A DNA stretch of 64,000 bases from Psychrobacter sp. FDAARGOS_221 (lineage in GTDB: Bacteria; Pseudomonadota; Gammaproteobacteria; Pseudomonadales; Moraxellaceae), in assembly GCF_002313155.2 (NCBI RefSeq), contig NZ_NWFK02000001.1, positions 992,001-1,056,000 of the forward strand, read 5' to 3'. The position numbers were made by a program, and so were the translations under genes. Of this stretch, positions 48,446 through 57,907 are shown piece by piece. How positions within the stretch are numbered: position 1 is the first letter of the stretch; the number at the start of each line of letters is the position of its first letter. The notes beneath the pieces were generated by a model that worked only from the letters and a program-made list of their open reading frames with translations, ran no database searches and was not told where the DNA came from.

Positions 48446-49588
48446 ATGGATAAGCTTGGAAAAAAAGGTCTGATACTGTTGGTCGCTATCGCCATGCTCA
48501 TTGGTGCCATAGCGTTATATCTCACCCAGTGGTCGCTTGAAGCCACCAGCACCAACGATTTTTGTGTCAGTTGTCACTCTATGGAAAGTGCCAAATTAGA
48601 ATGGGAAGGCAGTAATCACTTCTCTAACTCTAAAGGCATTCAAGCAGGATGTGCCGACTGTCATATCCCTCACGATACCGATTGGAATTACTTTAAAACC
48701 AAAACCACAACTGGCTTAAAAGACGTCTATCACGAAATCATGGGCGGCATTCCTGATGCAGAAGCTTATGAAGAAAAACGTGGCGAAATGGCAAAACGTG
48801 TTTGGGCAGATATGAAAAAGAACGACTCTGTCACCTGCCGTTCATGCCACCAGTCAGATGTGTGGGATATTTATGCTCAGTCAAATAAAGCCAGACAGGA
48901 ACACCTGCTGATGGAGCAGCAAGGTTCAACCTGTATTGACTGTCACCGTGGTGTTGCCCACTTCCCACCTGAATTCACTGAAAGCGCAAAAGAAGCTGGT
49001 GCCAAATTAAACCAGTTGGTTGCGCAAACCTCTAACACGGCAAAAACCCTATACCCTATCGCAGAAGCTGCCTTATTTAGCGATGACAAAGCAGATGAAA
49101 AAGCCGGTCGTATTTTCCCTGGTGTTAACGCTAGCGTCGTATCAAGCCAAAACGATATGCAGCAACTGAAAGTAGAAGGCTTTCAGCAGCAAGGCGCAGA
49201 GCAGGTTATTTATACCGCCTTTGGTAAGCGCATTGTCGGTGCCGTCCTAAATGACGAGCTATTGGATAAATTGGAAGTCAATGGTGACTATACGCTTGAT
49301 AAGGACAGCAATAGTCAGTGGCGCCCTGTATCTATCACCGCTTGGGCTAAAAAAGACAATCTTATTGATGATGTAGATGGTCTGTGGGCTTACGGTAATG
49401 AGCTCAACAATGCTTATTGCGGCGGCTGTCATGCTGTGATTCCAGCCAGCCACTACACTGCCAACCAATGGGCACCTATCGTTGAAGGTATGGTAGGACG
49501 GACATCATTGTCTGAGTCTGATCAAATGGTTCTCACCTATTACTTACAAAATGCGGCGAAAGATATGAAAGGAGAAGGTAATGAGTAA
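48446..49588 (+). CDS. torC: Pentaheme c-type cytochrome (NapC/NirT family, TorC-like)
   Basis: A membrane-anchored quinol dehydrogenase that passes electrons to the periplasmic reductase encoded next. One N-terminal transmembrane helix (about 8-28) is followed by five heme motifs: CVSCH, CADCH, CRSCH, CIDCH and, in the C-terminal domain, CGGCH. Four in the NapC domain and a fifth in a separate domain is the TorC pattern, as opposed to tetraheme NapC. The start at 48446 has GGAG upstream. It has 380 residues and overlaps the next gene by 8 nt. Confidence 0.93.
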   Translation: MDKLGKKGLILLVAIAMLIGAIALYLTQWSLEATSTNDFCVSCHSMESAKLEWEGSNHFSNSKGIQAGCADCHIPHDTDWNYFKTKTTTGLKDVYHEIMGGIPDAEAYEEKRGEMAKRVWADMKKNDSVTCRSCHQSDVWDIYAQSNKARQEHLLMEQQGSTCIDCHRGVAHFPPEFTESAKEAGAKLNQLVAQTSNTAKTLYPIAEAALFSDDKADEKAGRIFPGVNASVVSSQNDMQQLKVEGFQQQGAEQVIYTAFGKRIVGAVLNDELLDKLEVNGDYTLDKDSNSQWRPVSITAWAKKDNLIDDVDGLWAYGNELNNAYCGGCHAVIPASHYTANQWAPIVEGMVGRTSLSESDQMVLTYYLQNAAKDMKGEGNE

Positions 49589-52067
49589 GCGTATTAATTG
49601 TAGTCGACGTGACTTTTTGAAGACCAGTGCGCTGGTTACCGGTGCCTTTGCCCTCTCCCCATTAGCACCACTGAATAAGGTGTTTGCACAATCGATCAAA
49701 GATGGAAAGGTCATTACCGCAGCGCATTGGGGACCCTTATCTGTCACTGTCAAAGATGGCAAAGTCATTAAGTCTGAACCTGTGATTAAAAATAGCATCG
49801 AAAACCCGCTGCAATCTGTCGTCGCTGATCAGCTATATAGCAAAGTGCGTATCAAGCAGCCTATGGTACGTAAAGGATTTTTGGATAATCTAAATAATAT
49901 CGAAAATCCAGACGGTAAGCGTGGTTCTGATAAGTTTGTGCCCATCTCTTGGGATGAGGCATACGACTTAATCGAAAACCAAATTCGACGTGTGCGTGAT
50001 ACCTATGGCTCAGAAGGCATCTTTGCAGGCTCCTATGGCTGGCGCTCCTCGGGTGTGCTGCACAAAGCCTTTACCTTAATGCAGCGATTCTTTACTGCAT
50101 CAGGCGGCTACGTTGGACACCTAGGCGACTACTCTACTGGCGCGGCTCAAGTTATCATGCCTCACGTATTGGGTACCGTTGAAGTGTACGAGCAGCCAAC
50201 CAGCTGGGAGGTTGTGCTAAAAGACAGTAAGGTGGTGGTATTTTGGAGTGCCAACTTACACAACACCACGCAAATTGCTTGGGGCTCATCGGACTGTCAG
50301 GGTCTTGATTACCTAACCAAGTTAAAAGAAAGCAATATCAAAGTTCTGGTTATCGACCCGACTTATTCTGAAACCGCTGAGTTCTTAGGTGACAAAGCCG
50401 AGTGGATACCGGTTAACCCAACCACTGACGTGCCGCTTATGTTGGGTATTTGTCATGAGCTTATTCGTAATGACTGGTATGACAAACAGTTCCTTGAAGA
50501 CTACTGTGTCGGCTCAGATATCGTCACAGAATATATCTTAGGCAATGGCTTCGATAAGGTCGAAAAAACCCCTGAATGGGCAGCTGAGATCTGTGGCATT
50601 CCTGCCAACAAAATCCGTGAACTGGCCAAGCTATTCCATGAAAACCGCACCATGTTTATGGCAGGATGGGCGATGCAGCGTCAACATCATGGCGAGCAAA
50701 CTCACTGGATGCTAGTCACTATGGCGGCCTATCTCGGTCAAATTGGTCTGCCAGGCGGCGGCTTTGGATTGTCATACCACTACTCTAATGGCGGTGTGCC
50801 TGAGCATAAAGCCGGTGTGCTGCCAAATATCGGACTGACATCGGAATCGAGCCAAGGCAGCTCTGCCAATAACAAAGACTGGTTATTGGCCAAAACTGAG
50901 CTTTCCTTCCCAGTGGCTCGCATTGCTGATGCGCTGCATAATCCAGGTACTCAATATCCATATAATGGAGAGGTGCGCACCTTCCCGCATATTAAGTTTA
51001 TCTGGTGGTGCGGCGGTAACCCTTTCCACCATCACCAAGACCTAAATCGTCTGCGCAAAGGTTGGCAAAAACCAGAGGTGATTATCGTATCTGACCCTTA
51101 CTGGACGGCAACAGCCAAGCATGCTGACATCGTACTACCAGCAACCACCAGTTATGAGCGTAACGACTTAACCATGACCGGTGACTACTCCAATATGCAT
51201 ATTGTGCCTATGAAAAAAGTGGTCGAACCAGTAGGCCAAGCTAAAGATGATCTAGAGGTATTTACGGAGCTGTCTAAGCGTTTTGGGGTAGAAGAAGCCT
51301 TTACTGAAGGTCGTGATGAGATGGCTTGGTTGGCTCATTTTTATAATCAAGCGCAAAGCGCAGCCAGACAACAGCGCATTCCGATGCCAAAGTTTGTACA
51401 GTTCTGGGCACGCAATGAAGTCTATACCAACCCAGTAACTGAAAAAGGTAAGAACTGGGTGAGATATGCCGATTTCCGTGAAGATCCTATCTTAAAAGCG
51501 TTGGGTACACCGTCTGGTAAAATCGAGCTGTTCTCAAAAACCATCGATGACATGAATTATGAAGATTGTCGAGGTCACGCCGCTTGGCTGCCACCTGTTG
51601 AGTATCTAGGCAATGCCGATGAAAAATATCCGCTACAGATGGTAACCCCTCATAGTCATTACCGCTTGCACTCTCAGCTGAACCAAACCAGCTTAAGAAA
51701 GCAATATGCGGTTGCAGATCGTGAGCCGGTGTGGCTAAACAAAAAAGATGCGGATGCGCGCGGTATTAAAGATGGCGACCTAGTGCGTATCTATAACGAT
51801 CGCGGGCAGGTGTTGGCTGGTGCTGTGGTCAATGATAGAGTGACTGAGAATGTTATCGCCTTACATGAAGGCGCTTGGTACGATCCAGCCGATGGCAGTG
51901 ACAATGCCTTGTGTAAAAATGGCTGTGGTAACGTGCTGGCTATTGACCGCGGTACCTCTTCATTAGCACAAGGGAATACAGGCCAGACTGCCTTAGTAAA
52001 CGTTGAAAAGTACACCGGCGAGGCACAACCTCTAAGTGCATTTACACCACCTGAGGGCGCGAGCTAA
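49581..52067 (+). CDS. torA: Periplasmic molybdopterin S/N-oxide reductase (TorA/BisC/DmsA-type)
   Basis: An 828-residue Mo-bis(MGD) enzyme of the TMAO/DMSO/biotin sulfoxide reductase group. The twin-arginine signal SRRDFLK is at residues 8-14 with cleavage after VFA. The Mo-ligating Ser lies in GDYSTGAAQ near residue 186, and the sequence lacks the N-terminal Fe-S Cys cluster, as in TorA. MGD-binding stretches include FWSANLHNTTQ, WWCGGNPFHHHQD and LPATTSYERND. It is coupled to torC by an 8-nt overlap. The exact substrate (TMAO, DMSO or other) is inferred only from the partner. No TorD chaperone gene is adjacent. Confidence 0.92.
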   Translation: MSKRINCSRRDFLKTSALVTGAFALSPLAPLNKVFAQSIKDGKVITAAHWGPLSVTVKDGKVIKSEPVIKNSIENPLQSVVADQLYSKVRIKQPMVRKGFLDNLNNIENPDGKRGSDKFVPISWDEAYDLIENQIRRVRDTYGSEGIFAGSYGWRSSGVLHKAFTLMQRFFTASGGYVGHLGDYSTGAAQVIMPHVLGTVEVYEQPTSWEVVLKDSKVVVFWSANLHNTTQIAWGSSDCQGLDYLTKLKESNIKVLVIDPTYSETAEFLGDKAEWIPVNPTTDVPLMLGICHELIRNDWYDKQFLEDYCVGSDIVTEYILGNGFDKVEKTPEWAAEICGIPANKIRELAKLFHENRTMFMAGWAMQRQHHGEQTHWMLVTMAAYLGQIGLPGGGFGLSYHYSNGGVPEHKAGVLPNIGLTSESSQGSSANNKDWLLAKTELSFPVARIADALHNPGTQYPYNGEVRTFPHIKFIWWCGGNPFHHHQDLNRLRKGWQKPEVIIVSDPYWTATAKHADIVLPATTSYERNDLTMTGDYSNMHIVPMKKVVEPVGQAKDDLEVFTELSKRFGVEEAFTEGRDEMAWLAHFYNQAQSAARQQRIPMPKFVQFWARNEVYTNPVTEKGKNWVRYADFREDPILKALGTPSGKIELFSKTIDDMNYEDCRGHAAWLPPVEYLGNADEKYPLQMVTPHSHYRLHSQLNQTSLRKQYAVADREPVWLNKKDADARGIKDGDLVRIYNDRGQVLAGAVVNDRVTENVIALHEGAWYDPADGSDNALCKNGCGNVLAIDRGTSSLAQGNTGQTALVNVEKYTGEAQPLSAFTPPEGAS

Positions 52068-52110
52068 TACCGTCGCTATTGCATCAATGTAAGTGGTTTT
52101 AAACGACTCT

Positions 52111-52142
52111 AAGTGGTGCTGTATTTAAATATGGCACCACTT
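52111..52142 (+). terminator. torCA terminator
   Basis: AAGTGGTGC and GCACCACTT are perfect complements with a 14-nt loop, followed by TTACC, 43 nt after the stop. Confidence 0.75.
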
Positions 52143-52225
52143 TTACCACATCACTTCTATCGACAGTCAATTAAGTTTTACCCTAGCCTTGCCTTATTTA
52201 TCGAGTATGACTCTAATACGCCTCC

Positions 52226-52387
52226 CTACTCAGGCTTCTCCACGCCCTCATACTTTTTAACTCGGCGACATTGGTCAGAGCAATACACCATGTTGTCCCA
52301 ATTTTTATCGAGCTTCTTTGACCAACTAAATTCACGCTCACAAACTGGGCATTCTTTTTTACGGACGTTCTTTTTCTTATGCGCCAT
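52226..52387 (-). CDS. DUF2256 small zinc-ribbon-like protein
   Basis: A 53-codon gene too short for common ORF cut-offs. The ATG at 52387 has AAGGA 8 nt upstream. The protein begins MAHKKKNVRKKECPVCEREF and continues with WSKKLDKNWDNMVYCSDQCRRVKK. The pattern KK..CPVC.R.F.W.KK....W..V.YCS..CRR is that of DUF2256. The four cysteines (CPVC and CSDQC) probably bind zinc. Function is unknown. A plus-strand open frame over the same bases has no family resemblance and was rejected. Confidence 0.85.
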   Translation of the reverse strand: MAHKKKNVRKKECPVCEREFSWSKKLDKNWDNMVYCSDQCRRVKKYEGVEKPE

Positions 52388-52602
52388 AGCGGGCATCCTT
52401 ATAGGTAATGATTAGCAGTGGTGACTTATAGTCAGCGAAATACTAAACGGTTACGGTGTTAACCTCGCTAAGCCTACATTTGTAGTACTTGCGCTCGGTT
52501 GCCTTGTAACCATTTTAGATTTCTTTGACTATAGTATTGTTATTAAATAATGCTGTTAAATATTGGTATTAAATAACAAGGCAATCTAAACCAGCCAATA
52601 AA

Positions 52603-52630
52603 AAAGACCAGATCAAGCGACCTGGTCTTT
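52603..52630 (-). terminator. ffh terminator
   Basis: AAAGACCAG pairs with CTGGTCTTT; on the minus strand a T run follows. Confidence 0.85.
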
Positions 52631-52671
52631 ATCGAATGACATTAGAGTCAGCAATTAATCAGTGCACTGAT

Positions 52672-54216
52672 TTAAAAGCGCTTTTTAAAGTCAGGTGGTA
52701 GCTGCTTTTCTAAATCTTTCATTTGACGTTCCATATCTTCTTTGCTCGGCATATTATTTGGATCTAATCCAAATGGAGGCATACCGCCAGCACCTTGGTT
52801 TGGCTTAGCACCGCTATTACCACCGCCAAATAATGGGCCGCCACCGCCTTGAGCACCACCGCCCATGCCGGTTAAGCTTTGCACCGCTTTCATCATTTTG
52901 CCTAACCCTTCAGGCTTCGATAGCATTTTCATCATTTTTGCCATCTGTTTGTGTTGTTTTAGCAGACGGTTAATGTCTTGAATCTCTTTACCAGAACCGG
53001 CAGCAATACGACGCTTGCGGCTTGGGTTAATCTTGTCTGGGTTTTTGCGCTCATAAGGCGTCATTGAGTTAATCAACGCCTCCATTTCCCGCACTTTTTC
53101 TTCTGGCTTGGCTTCTTCTAGCGCTTCTTTCACACCAGCACCACTCATGCCTGGCATTTTATCTAAGAAACCGGCCATACCACCCATGTTTTTCATTTGC
53201 TGGAACTGGGTTAGCAAATCCTCAAGGTCAAAGTCGCCGCCTTTTTGGATTTTCTTCGCCATTTTTTCGGCTTTGTCACGGTCAATCTTTTGCTCAACTT
53301 CTTCAACCAAACTTAAGACGTCACCCATGCCCAAGATACGCTGAGCAATACGCTCAGGGTGGAAGGCTTCAAGCGCATCTAACTTCTCACCACGACCCAA
53401 GAATTTAATGGGCTTATCAGTAATGGCACGTACTGATAACGCCGCACCGCCGCGCGCATCGCCATCAGTCTTGGTTAAGATAACACCAGTTAGTGGTAGC
53501 GCATCGTTAAAGGCTTTCGCGGTATTAGCCGCGTCTTGACCGGTCATCGAGTCAACCACGAATAGGGTCTCAGATGGGTTAGCCGCAGCGGTTAACGCTT
53601 TAATTTCATCCATCATATTCTCATCGATATGCAAGCGACCTGCGGTATCGATAATCAGAATATCTTGGTACTGAATCTTAGCTTCTTCGATAGCGCGCTT
53701 GGCGATATCAATCGGATCTTCATCAACCGTTGAATTAACGAACTTGGCATTTACCTGACCGGCGACCTGCTCTAGCTGCTTAATAGCGGCTGGACGATAG
53801 ACGTCGGCCGAGACCAGCATGACTTTTTTCTTATGACGCTCTTGTAGATATTTGGCTAATTTACCCGCGGTAGTGGTTTTACCCGCACCTTGTAGACCGG
53901 CCAATAAATAAACCACAGGTGGCTTACCTGTCATCTCAAGCTGCTGATTGGCACTGCCCATCATTTCTGTCAGCTCATCATAGACAATTTTGACAAAAGC
54001 TTGACCCGGTGCCAGCTCTTTTAATACCTCTTGACCCAGCGCTTTTTCTTTAACGCGCTTCACAAAGTCACGGGTAATCGGCAAGGCAACATCCGCTTCA
54101 AGCAGTGCCATACGCACTTCACGTAGCGTGTCTTTAATATTATCTTCAGTCAGTTGACCTGAGCCTGAGATTTTACGCAGGCTGCCAGAGAGTCGTTCGG
54201 TTAACGTATCAAACAT
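52672..54216 (-). CDS. ffh: Signal recognition particle protein Ffh
   Basis: Ffh, with 4.5S RNA, targets nascent membrane proteins to FtsY. The 514-residue protein has the helical N domain, the GTPase G domain with G1 GLQGAGKTT (about 109-117), DTAGRL and TKTDGDARGG, and the methionine-rich M domain with the RNA-contacting GSGKEIQDINRLLKQHKQM. After it comes a Gly-rich tail (GGGAQGGGG, PPFGLDPNNM), making it some 60 residues longer than E. coli Ffh. No 4.5S RNA gene was found here. Divergent from the cytochrome assembly-like gene. Confidence 0.97.
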   Translation of the reverse strand: MFDTLTERLSGSLRKISGSGQLTEDNIKDTLREVRMALLEADVALPITRDFVKRVKEKALGQEVLKELAPGQAFVKIVYDELTEMMGSANQQLEMTGKPPVVYLLAGLQGAGKTTTAGKLAKYLQERHKKKVMLVSADVYRPAAIKQLEQVAGQVNAKFVNSTVDEDPIDIAKRAIEEAKIQYQDILIIDTAGRLHIDENMMDEIKALTAAANPSETLFVVDSMTGQDAANTAKAFNDALPLTGVILTKTDGDARGGAALSVRAITDKPIKFLGRGEKLDALEAFHPERIAQRILGMGDVLSLVEEVEQKIDRDKAEKMAKKIQKGGDFDLEDLLTQFQQMKNMGGMAGFLDKMPGMSGAGVKEALEEAKPEEKVREMEALINSMTPYERKNPDKINPSRKRRIAAGSGKEIQDINRLLKQHKQMAKMMKMLSKPEGLGKMMKAVQSLTGMGGGAQGGGGPLFGGGNSGAKPNQGAGGMPPFGLDPNNMPSKEDMERQMKDLEKQLPPDFKKRF

Positions 54217-54720
54217 AAGGGGTTCTCAATCAATCGTTGGTTAAATTTACAAATTAAATATTGGTTTTAAGTTTTAACTTTTAAGTAATCACTGCTACTT
54301 TATATCGCAAATCGGTTGTCGCTAATTATTTATTACTTAATAACGGTTTAGCGTATACATCTGTTGATGTCATAATTCGGTTGTTGGCCGCTAATTTCAA
54401 GCCAATTTTGGCTTTATTCACCATCTTTCGGCCTATTCAGCGTTAAGCGTATTTAGCGTCATGACAAGGCGTTGACATCAATAACATTTGGTATTAATAA
54501 CAATCGCAAATAAGAGTCATTCTATGTTAAATTAGCATATTAGGCTTTCTGTAGCCTGTCTGAGTGTGGCACTATCGTCTCGCAGGTCAGCTGTTAAACA
54601 CGCTATCCCTGCTGATATGCCGCGACAAGTTTACGCTGAACCATACAGAATAGCATACTAGTATACCAAACATTATACGGCCTAACCTGTTAACTCGATT
54701 TATTTGGAAACCAAAACACC
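54217..54720. other. Divergent intergenic region ffh to ypjD-like gene
   Basis: A 504-bp gap that must hold both promoters. I could not assign convincing -35/-10 pairs, hairpins or genes. Confidence 0.3.
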
Positions 54721-55512
54721 GTGTTGCTCGCATACCTGATCGCTCTTATCGTCTACACCCTAGTTGGCTGCCATTTATTATGGGCGCTACTAAAGATGAA
54801 ACCCATCGCCAAGGGCTTCACTATCGGCATGTTATTGGTCGGCTTAGTGGCGCACGCCATTACCATCTACCCTCATATATTTACCCTTTATGGGCTAAAT
54901 TTCAACTTATTTAACACCGCCAGCCTAATCAGCTTCTATTTTACCTTATTTTACGTGATGTTCAGCTTTTATCGTCCCGTACTTAGCTTAGGGGTATTCG
55001 CGACCCCTTTGGCTGTGATTGGTCTTAGCTTAGGCTATTTTGGTGTGGCGCCTTATGCGCCCTTAACTGATATTAGCGCTGGTCTTGAACTTCACATTAT
55101 CTTATCTATCGCTGCTTACTGTATGTTGTTAATGGCTGCGGTACAGGCGCTGATTGTGCGTATTCAAATCCGTGAGCTCAAGCACAAAACCAAACAGCGC
55201 TTCTGGGTCGATAAACTACCGCCGTTACAAAGCATGGAATCACTATTATTTGATATGATTTTGGTTGGCTTTACTATTTTAACGGTTGCGTTAGCGGTCG
55301 GCTTTGTCTATGTCAGCGACTTATTAGGTCAGCACATTGTCCACAAAACGGTGTTTAGTATCATCTCTTGGCTATTATTTGGTGCTCTATTGGTCGGTCA
55401 TTGGAAATATGGTTGGCGTGGTCGCCGAGCAGCCAACATGACAATCTGGGCGTTTATTTTATTAGCGATTGGCTTTATCGGAAGTAAGTTTGTGCTCGAG
55501 ATGCTGCTGTAG
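54721..55512 (+). CDS. Cytochrome c assembly-like inner membrane protein (YpjD/CcsA-like)
   Basis: A 263-residue membrane protein with about eight transmembrane segments and the shape of the CcsA/CcmC superfamily: ELHIILSIAAYCMLLMAAVQAL, the HKTVFSIISWLLFGALLVGHW block and GRRAANMTIWAFILLAIGF. In gamma-proteobacteria the YpjD protein lies next to ffh, divergently, exactly as here. Conserved histidines in HIILS and GHW may bind heme. The start is GTG at 54721 with GGAAA upstream. A role in heme or cytochrome c handling is inferred. Confidence 0.85.
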   Translation: MLLAYLIALIVYTLVGCHLLWALLKMKPIAKGFTIGMLLVGLVAHAITIYPHIFTLYGLNFNLFNTASLISFYFTLFYVMFSFYRPVLSLGVFATPLAVIGLSLGYFGVAPYAPLTDISAGLELHIILSIAAYCMLLMAAVQALIVRIQIRELKHKTKQRFWVDKLPPLQSMESLLFDMILVGFTILTVALAVGFVYVSDLLGQHIVHKTVFSIISWLLFGALLVGHWKYGWRGRRAANMTIWAFILLAIGFIGSKFVLEMLL

Positions 55513-55955
55513 CTGTAGACTGTTGTTTAAGCTTAGATTTATCTGAATAAGGTCCTCAACTGAGTTAGTAATTAGCCCCCGTTTCAACTCACCCTATCAG
55601 TTTACTGGCGTTGGTTACAATAAATCGTGGCTAAGTTGTGAGTTTTGTTAATATTTATCGGTTTATGCTTAACGTTTGCGCTAAGTTGTGCGATAATAGC
55701 GGGATAATTGATTTGAAAAAATACCATTTCTGTGGTATAAATACGCCCTTAAAAATTTTATCATGGTTCCTCTTTATTTGTTGTGGCGAATAAAGGGTTG
55801 GCCAATACCTTTCTGTTAACATTTTATTCAAGTTGCAGTCCTATGTGTCCATAACCGCATTGTGATTCGTTATCTTGAGTAGTTAAGGCAATCTATTATT
55901 CCGGCATGATTTACATGCCACAACCGATGCCTTACAACTTTATTAGGAGTCCGTC
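55513..55955. other. Intergenic region upstream of rpmB
   Basis: A 443-bp gap containing the ribosomal promoter at 55713-55741 and a leader of about 210 nt before rpmB. No gene is seen. Confidence 0.4.
55713..55741 (+). promoter_or_regulatory. rpmBG promoter
   Basis: TTGAAA (55713-55718), 17-nt spacer, TATAAA (55736-55741): near-consensus sigma-70, about 210 nt ahead of the rpmB start. Confidence 0.75.
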
Positions 55956-56192
55956 ATGTCTCGAGTATGTCAAGTGACAGGAAAGCGCCCTCAGGTGGGT
56001 AACAATGTTTCGCATGCGCTAAACAGAACCCGTCGTCGCTTTTTACCAAATCTACATAACCATCGTTTTTGGGTAGAGTCAGAAAACCGTTTTGTTCGTC
56101 TTCGCGTTTCTACTAAAGGTATGCGTATTATTGATAAGCATGGTATTGATAAAGTACTTGCTGATTTACGCGCCAAAGGTGAGAAAGTATAG
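55956..56192 (+). CDS. rpmB: 50S ribosomal protein L28
   Basis: The 78-residue L28 with the N-terminal [21 protein letters not shown] and central [14 protein letters not shown]. It is the normal length for gamma-proteobacteria. TTAGGAG lies 6 nt before the ATG. It is followed 72 bp later by rpmG, the standard pair, sharing the upstream promoter and the downstream palindrome. Confidence 0.98.
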   Translation: MSRVCQVTGKRPQVGNNVSHALNRTRRRFLPNLHNHRFWVESENRFVRLRVSTKGMRIIDKHGIDKVLADLRAKGEKV

Positions 56193-56264
56193 TCAGCTAA
56201 TCGGCTAACAAGAGCTGTTAATAATAAACAGTATCTTACTTTTACAATTTAATAGGAAAGCATC

Positions 56265-56420
56265 ATGAGAGACAAGATCAAGTTAGTATCTACTGCAGGT
56301 ACTGGTTACTTCTACACCACTACCAAGAACAAACGTACTATGCCTGGCAAAATGGAAATCAAAAAGTTTGATCCAAAAGTACGCAAGCACGTTATCTTCA
56401 AAGAAGCTAAAATCAAGTAA
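56265..56420 (+). CDS. rpmG: 50S ribosomal protein L33
   Basis: A 51-codon gene directly behind rpmB. The protein begins [19 protein letters not shown] and ends in the family-typical [14 protein letters not shown]. It lacks the paired Cys zinc motif, so it is the zinc-independent (C-minus) form. TAGGAAAG is 8 nt before the ATG. Confidence 0.97.
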   Translation: MRDKIKLVSTAGTGYFYTTTKNKRTMPGKMEIKKFDPKVRKHVIFKEAKIK

Positions 56421-56475
56421 TTTATTACTGATTGGCCATCGCTTATTGATTCTATAAGCGTTTTGGTTTTAGAGC

Positions 56476-56511
56476 AAAGAGGCCGGTTATCAATTGATAA
56501 CCGGCCTCTTT
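56476..56511 (+). terminator. rpmBG terminator, perfect 36-bp palindrome
   Basis: AAAGAGGCCGGTTATCAA is followed directly by its own complement, then TCTTTTTACTTTG. It can serve both strands. Confidence 0.95.
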
Positions 56512-56571
56512 CTTTTTACTTTGTTTTATTATTGGTTTGATTGCTAGGATAGATTTAACTTAAATCAGAGC

Positions 56572-56904
56572 TTAGCTAAAATGCTCAGGTTCCTCATCAT
56601 AGACGTTGGCATGCCACTGGCTTACTTGACGCTGCATCACCTCTTGAATGGCGGCATGAATCATTTTGTGCCCAATAAACTGAGCATCACTACCTAAGAT
56701 ATCTTTTAATTTGCTTGAAAAATCAATGGTTACTAAAGGCTCATCAGAATCGGCTGAATCACGCAGTACGATTTGGCCTTGGTCATTTTCAACCAACTCA
56801 AGCACAGTCTCTTGTACAAAACCTTGGCCTTGGCGTGTACGACGCTCACCAGTTTCTGTATCAATATCAATTTCGAATTTATCTTTATCAGAATTAAACA
56901 CCAT
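56572..56904 (-). CDS. Conserved hypothetical acidic protein
   Basis: A 110-residue, strongly acidic cytoplasmic protein with no signal or membrane helix and no family I recognise. Visible blocks are VFNSDKDKFEIDIDTETGERR, ETVLELVENDQGQIVLRDS and GHKMIHAAIQEVMQRQVSQWHANV. GAGGTGA precedes the ATG. It is convergent with rpmG across the palindrome. Probably a real lineage-conserved gene; function unknown. Confidence 0.65.
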   Translation of the reverse strand: MVFNSDKDKFEIDIDTETGERRTRQGQGFVQETVLELVENDQGQIVLRDSADSDEPLVTIDFSSKLKDILGSDAQFIGHKMIHAAIQEVMQRQVSQWHANVYDEEPEHFS

Positions 56905-57121
56905 GCTTTATTCACCTCTTATTGGCTTGTGTATCATTATACAATGGACGCTTTGGTGTCTAATTTCAAGCCTGAATTGTTGCAATGCATTGCAGCAACT
57001 TGCTAGCGCTAAGTTTTGTTGCCAAAACTGACTTTAATAAGCCATACGTCAGCATTTAGGATTTAACGCTTGGCACTTTAACGCTTAGTACATAAGTATA
57101 GTAATACTTCATACCAACTGT

Positions 57122-57433
57122 TTAACGCCAATAACGCAGTTTTGCGAGGGTAAATAGCAGTGCCACGAACATACCCAGATAATAAGCATTCTTTAACTCA
57201 AAGCTAGGATCTCGGTATTTAAACGGTATGGCGACGACAGCAGTCGCTGTTGGAAAGATAACCAGCATTAACAGCCACTGCTCGAATACCGCCAGCCAAC
57301 CTTGCCAGCCTGCGGCATGACGTAAACCTGATAAACCCATCAGTAGACAGGCAATAATTAAGGTTTTAATTAAGCCTTTGGGAATATTTTCAGGATACGG
57401 ATAATAAAATGAGTTGCGATCAAAGATGGACAA
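57122..57433 (-). CDS. Small membrane protein, unknown
   Basis: The frame is open up to 57517 and would overlap the preceding gene, but a TTG at 57433 has AAGGA about 7 nt upstream and is the likely start, giving 103 residues (MSIFDRNSFYYPYPENIPKG...). It has three predicted transmembrane segments. It lies directly behind another small membrane protein and the two may act together. No family is recognised. Confidence 0.6.
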   Translation of the reverse strand: MSIFDRNSFYYPYPENIPKGLIKTLIIACLLMGLSGLRHAAGWQGWLAVFEQWLLMLVIFPTATAVVAIPFKYRDPSFELKNAYYLGMFVALLFTLAKLRYWR

Positions 57434-57477
57434 ATTGGTTCCTTTTTTAGTTATAACAATAGGCTGCTGTTTGTAAA

Positions 57478-57828
57478 CTAGCTGTATGCGCCCATAAACC
57501 ATAACATGGTGACACAAGAAATCAGCCAGCCTAGGGTTAACGCATTACGGCGCTGAATGTGCATGCCTTTTACTTTGTTCATAATCACTGAACCCAGCCA
57601 AAAACCGGCAGGGATAACAACCACAAATAAAGGTACCAACACTGCCGCATGACGGATAACATCCGCCAACGGATCACCGGCCAATAAGCGAAATACATAA
57701 CCGGCCAAACTTAATACCAATGCAAATGACGCCAACCCTATGGTCACGCTTTTGGGTATCAGGCTTGGCGTATTAGGGTCATTGCTATCGACTGTATTGG
57801 CTTGCTGATCTAGATGATGATTACTCAT
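57478..57828 (-). CDS. Small membrane protein, unknown
   Basis: From ATG 57828 (MSNHHLDQQANTVDSND) the protein has 116 residues: a polar N terminus and three predicted transmembrane helices (about 27-47, 59-81, 97-114). A GTG at 57852 would add eight residues. It ends 44 bp before the start of the next small membrane gene, suggesting a two-gene unit downstream of rpe. No family is recognised. Confidence 0.6.
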   Translation of the reverse strand: MSNHHLDQQANTVDSNDPNTPSLIPKSVTIGLASFALVLSLAGYVFRLLAGDPLADVIRHAAVLVPLFVVVIPAGFWLGSVIMNKVKGMHIQRRNALTLGWLISCVTMLWFMGAYS

Positions 57829-57907
57829 AATGTCACTTATATTAATAGCCACTTGTGTTCAAGTCGCTCAAATTAAAAGCCACTTAAATTAAAATCACTG
57901 GTAATGA

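Noticed and set aside
52113..52415. 100-residue plus-strand frame downstream of torA
   Set aside because: It begins inside the torA terminator hairpin and is antisense to the recognisable DUF2256 gene.
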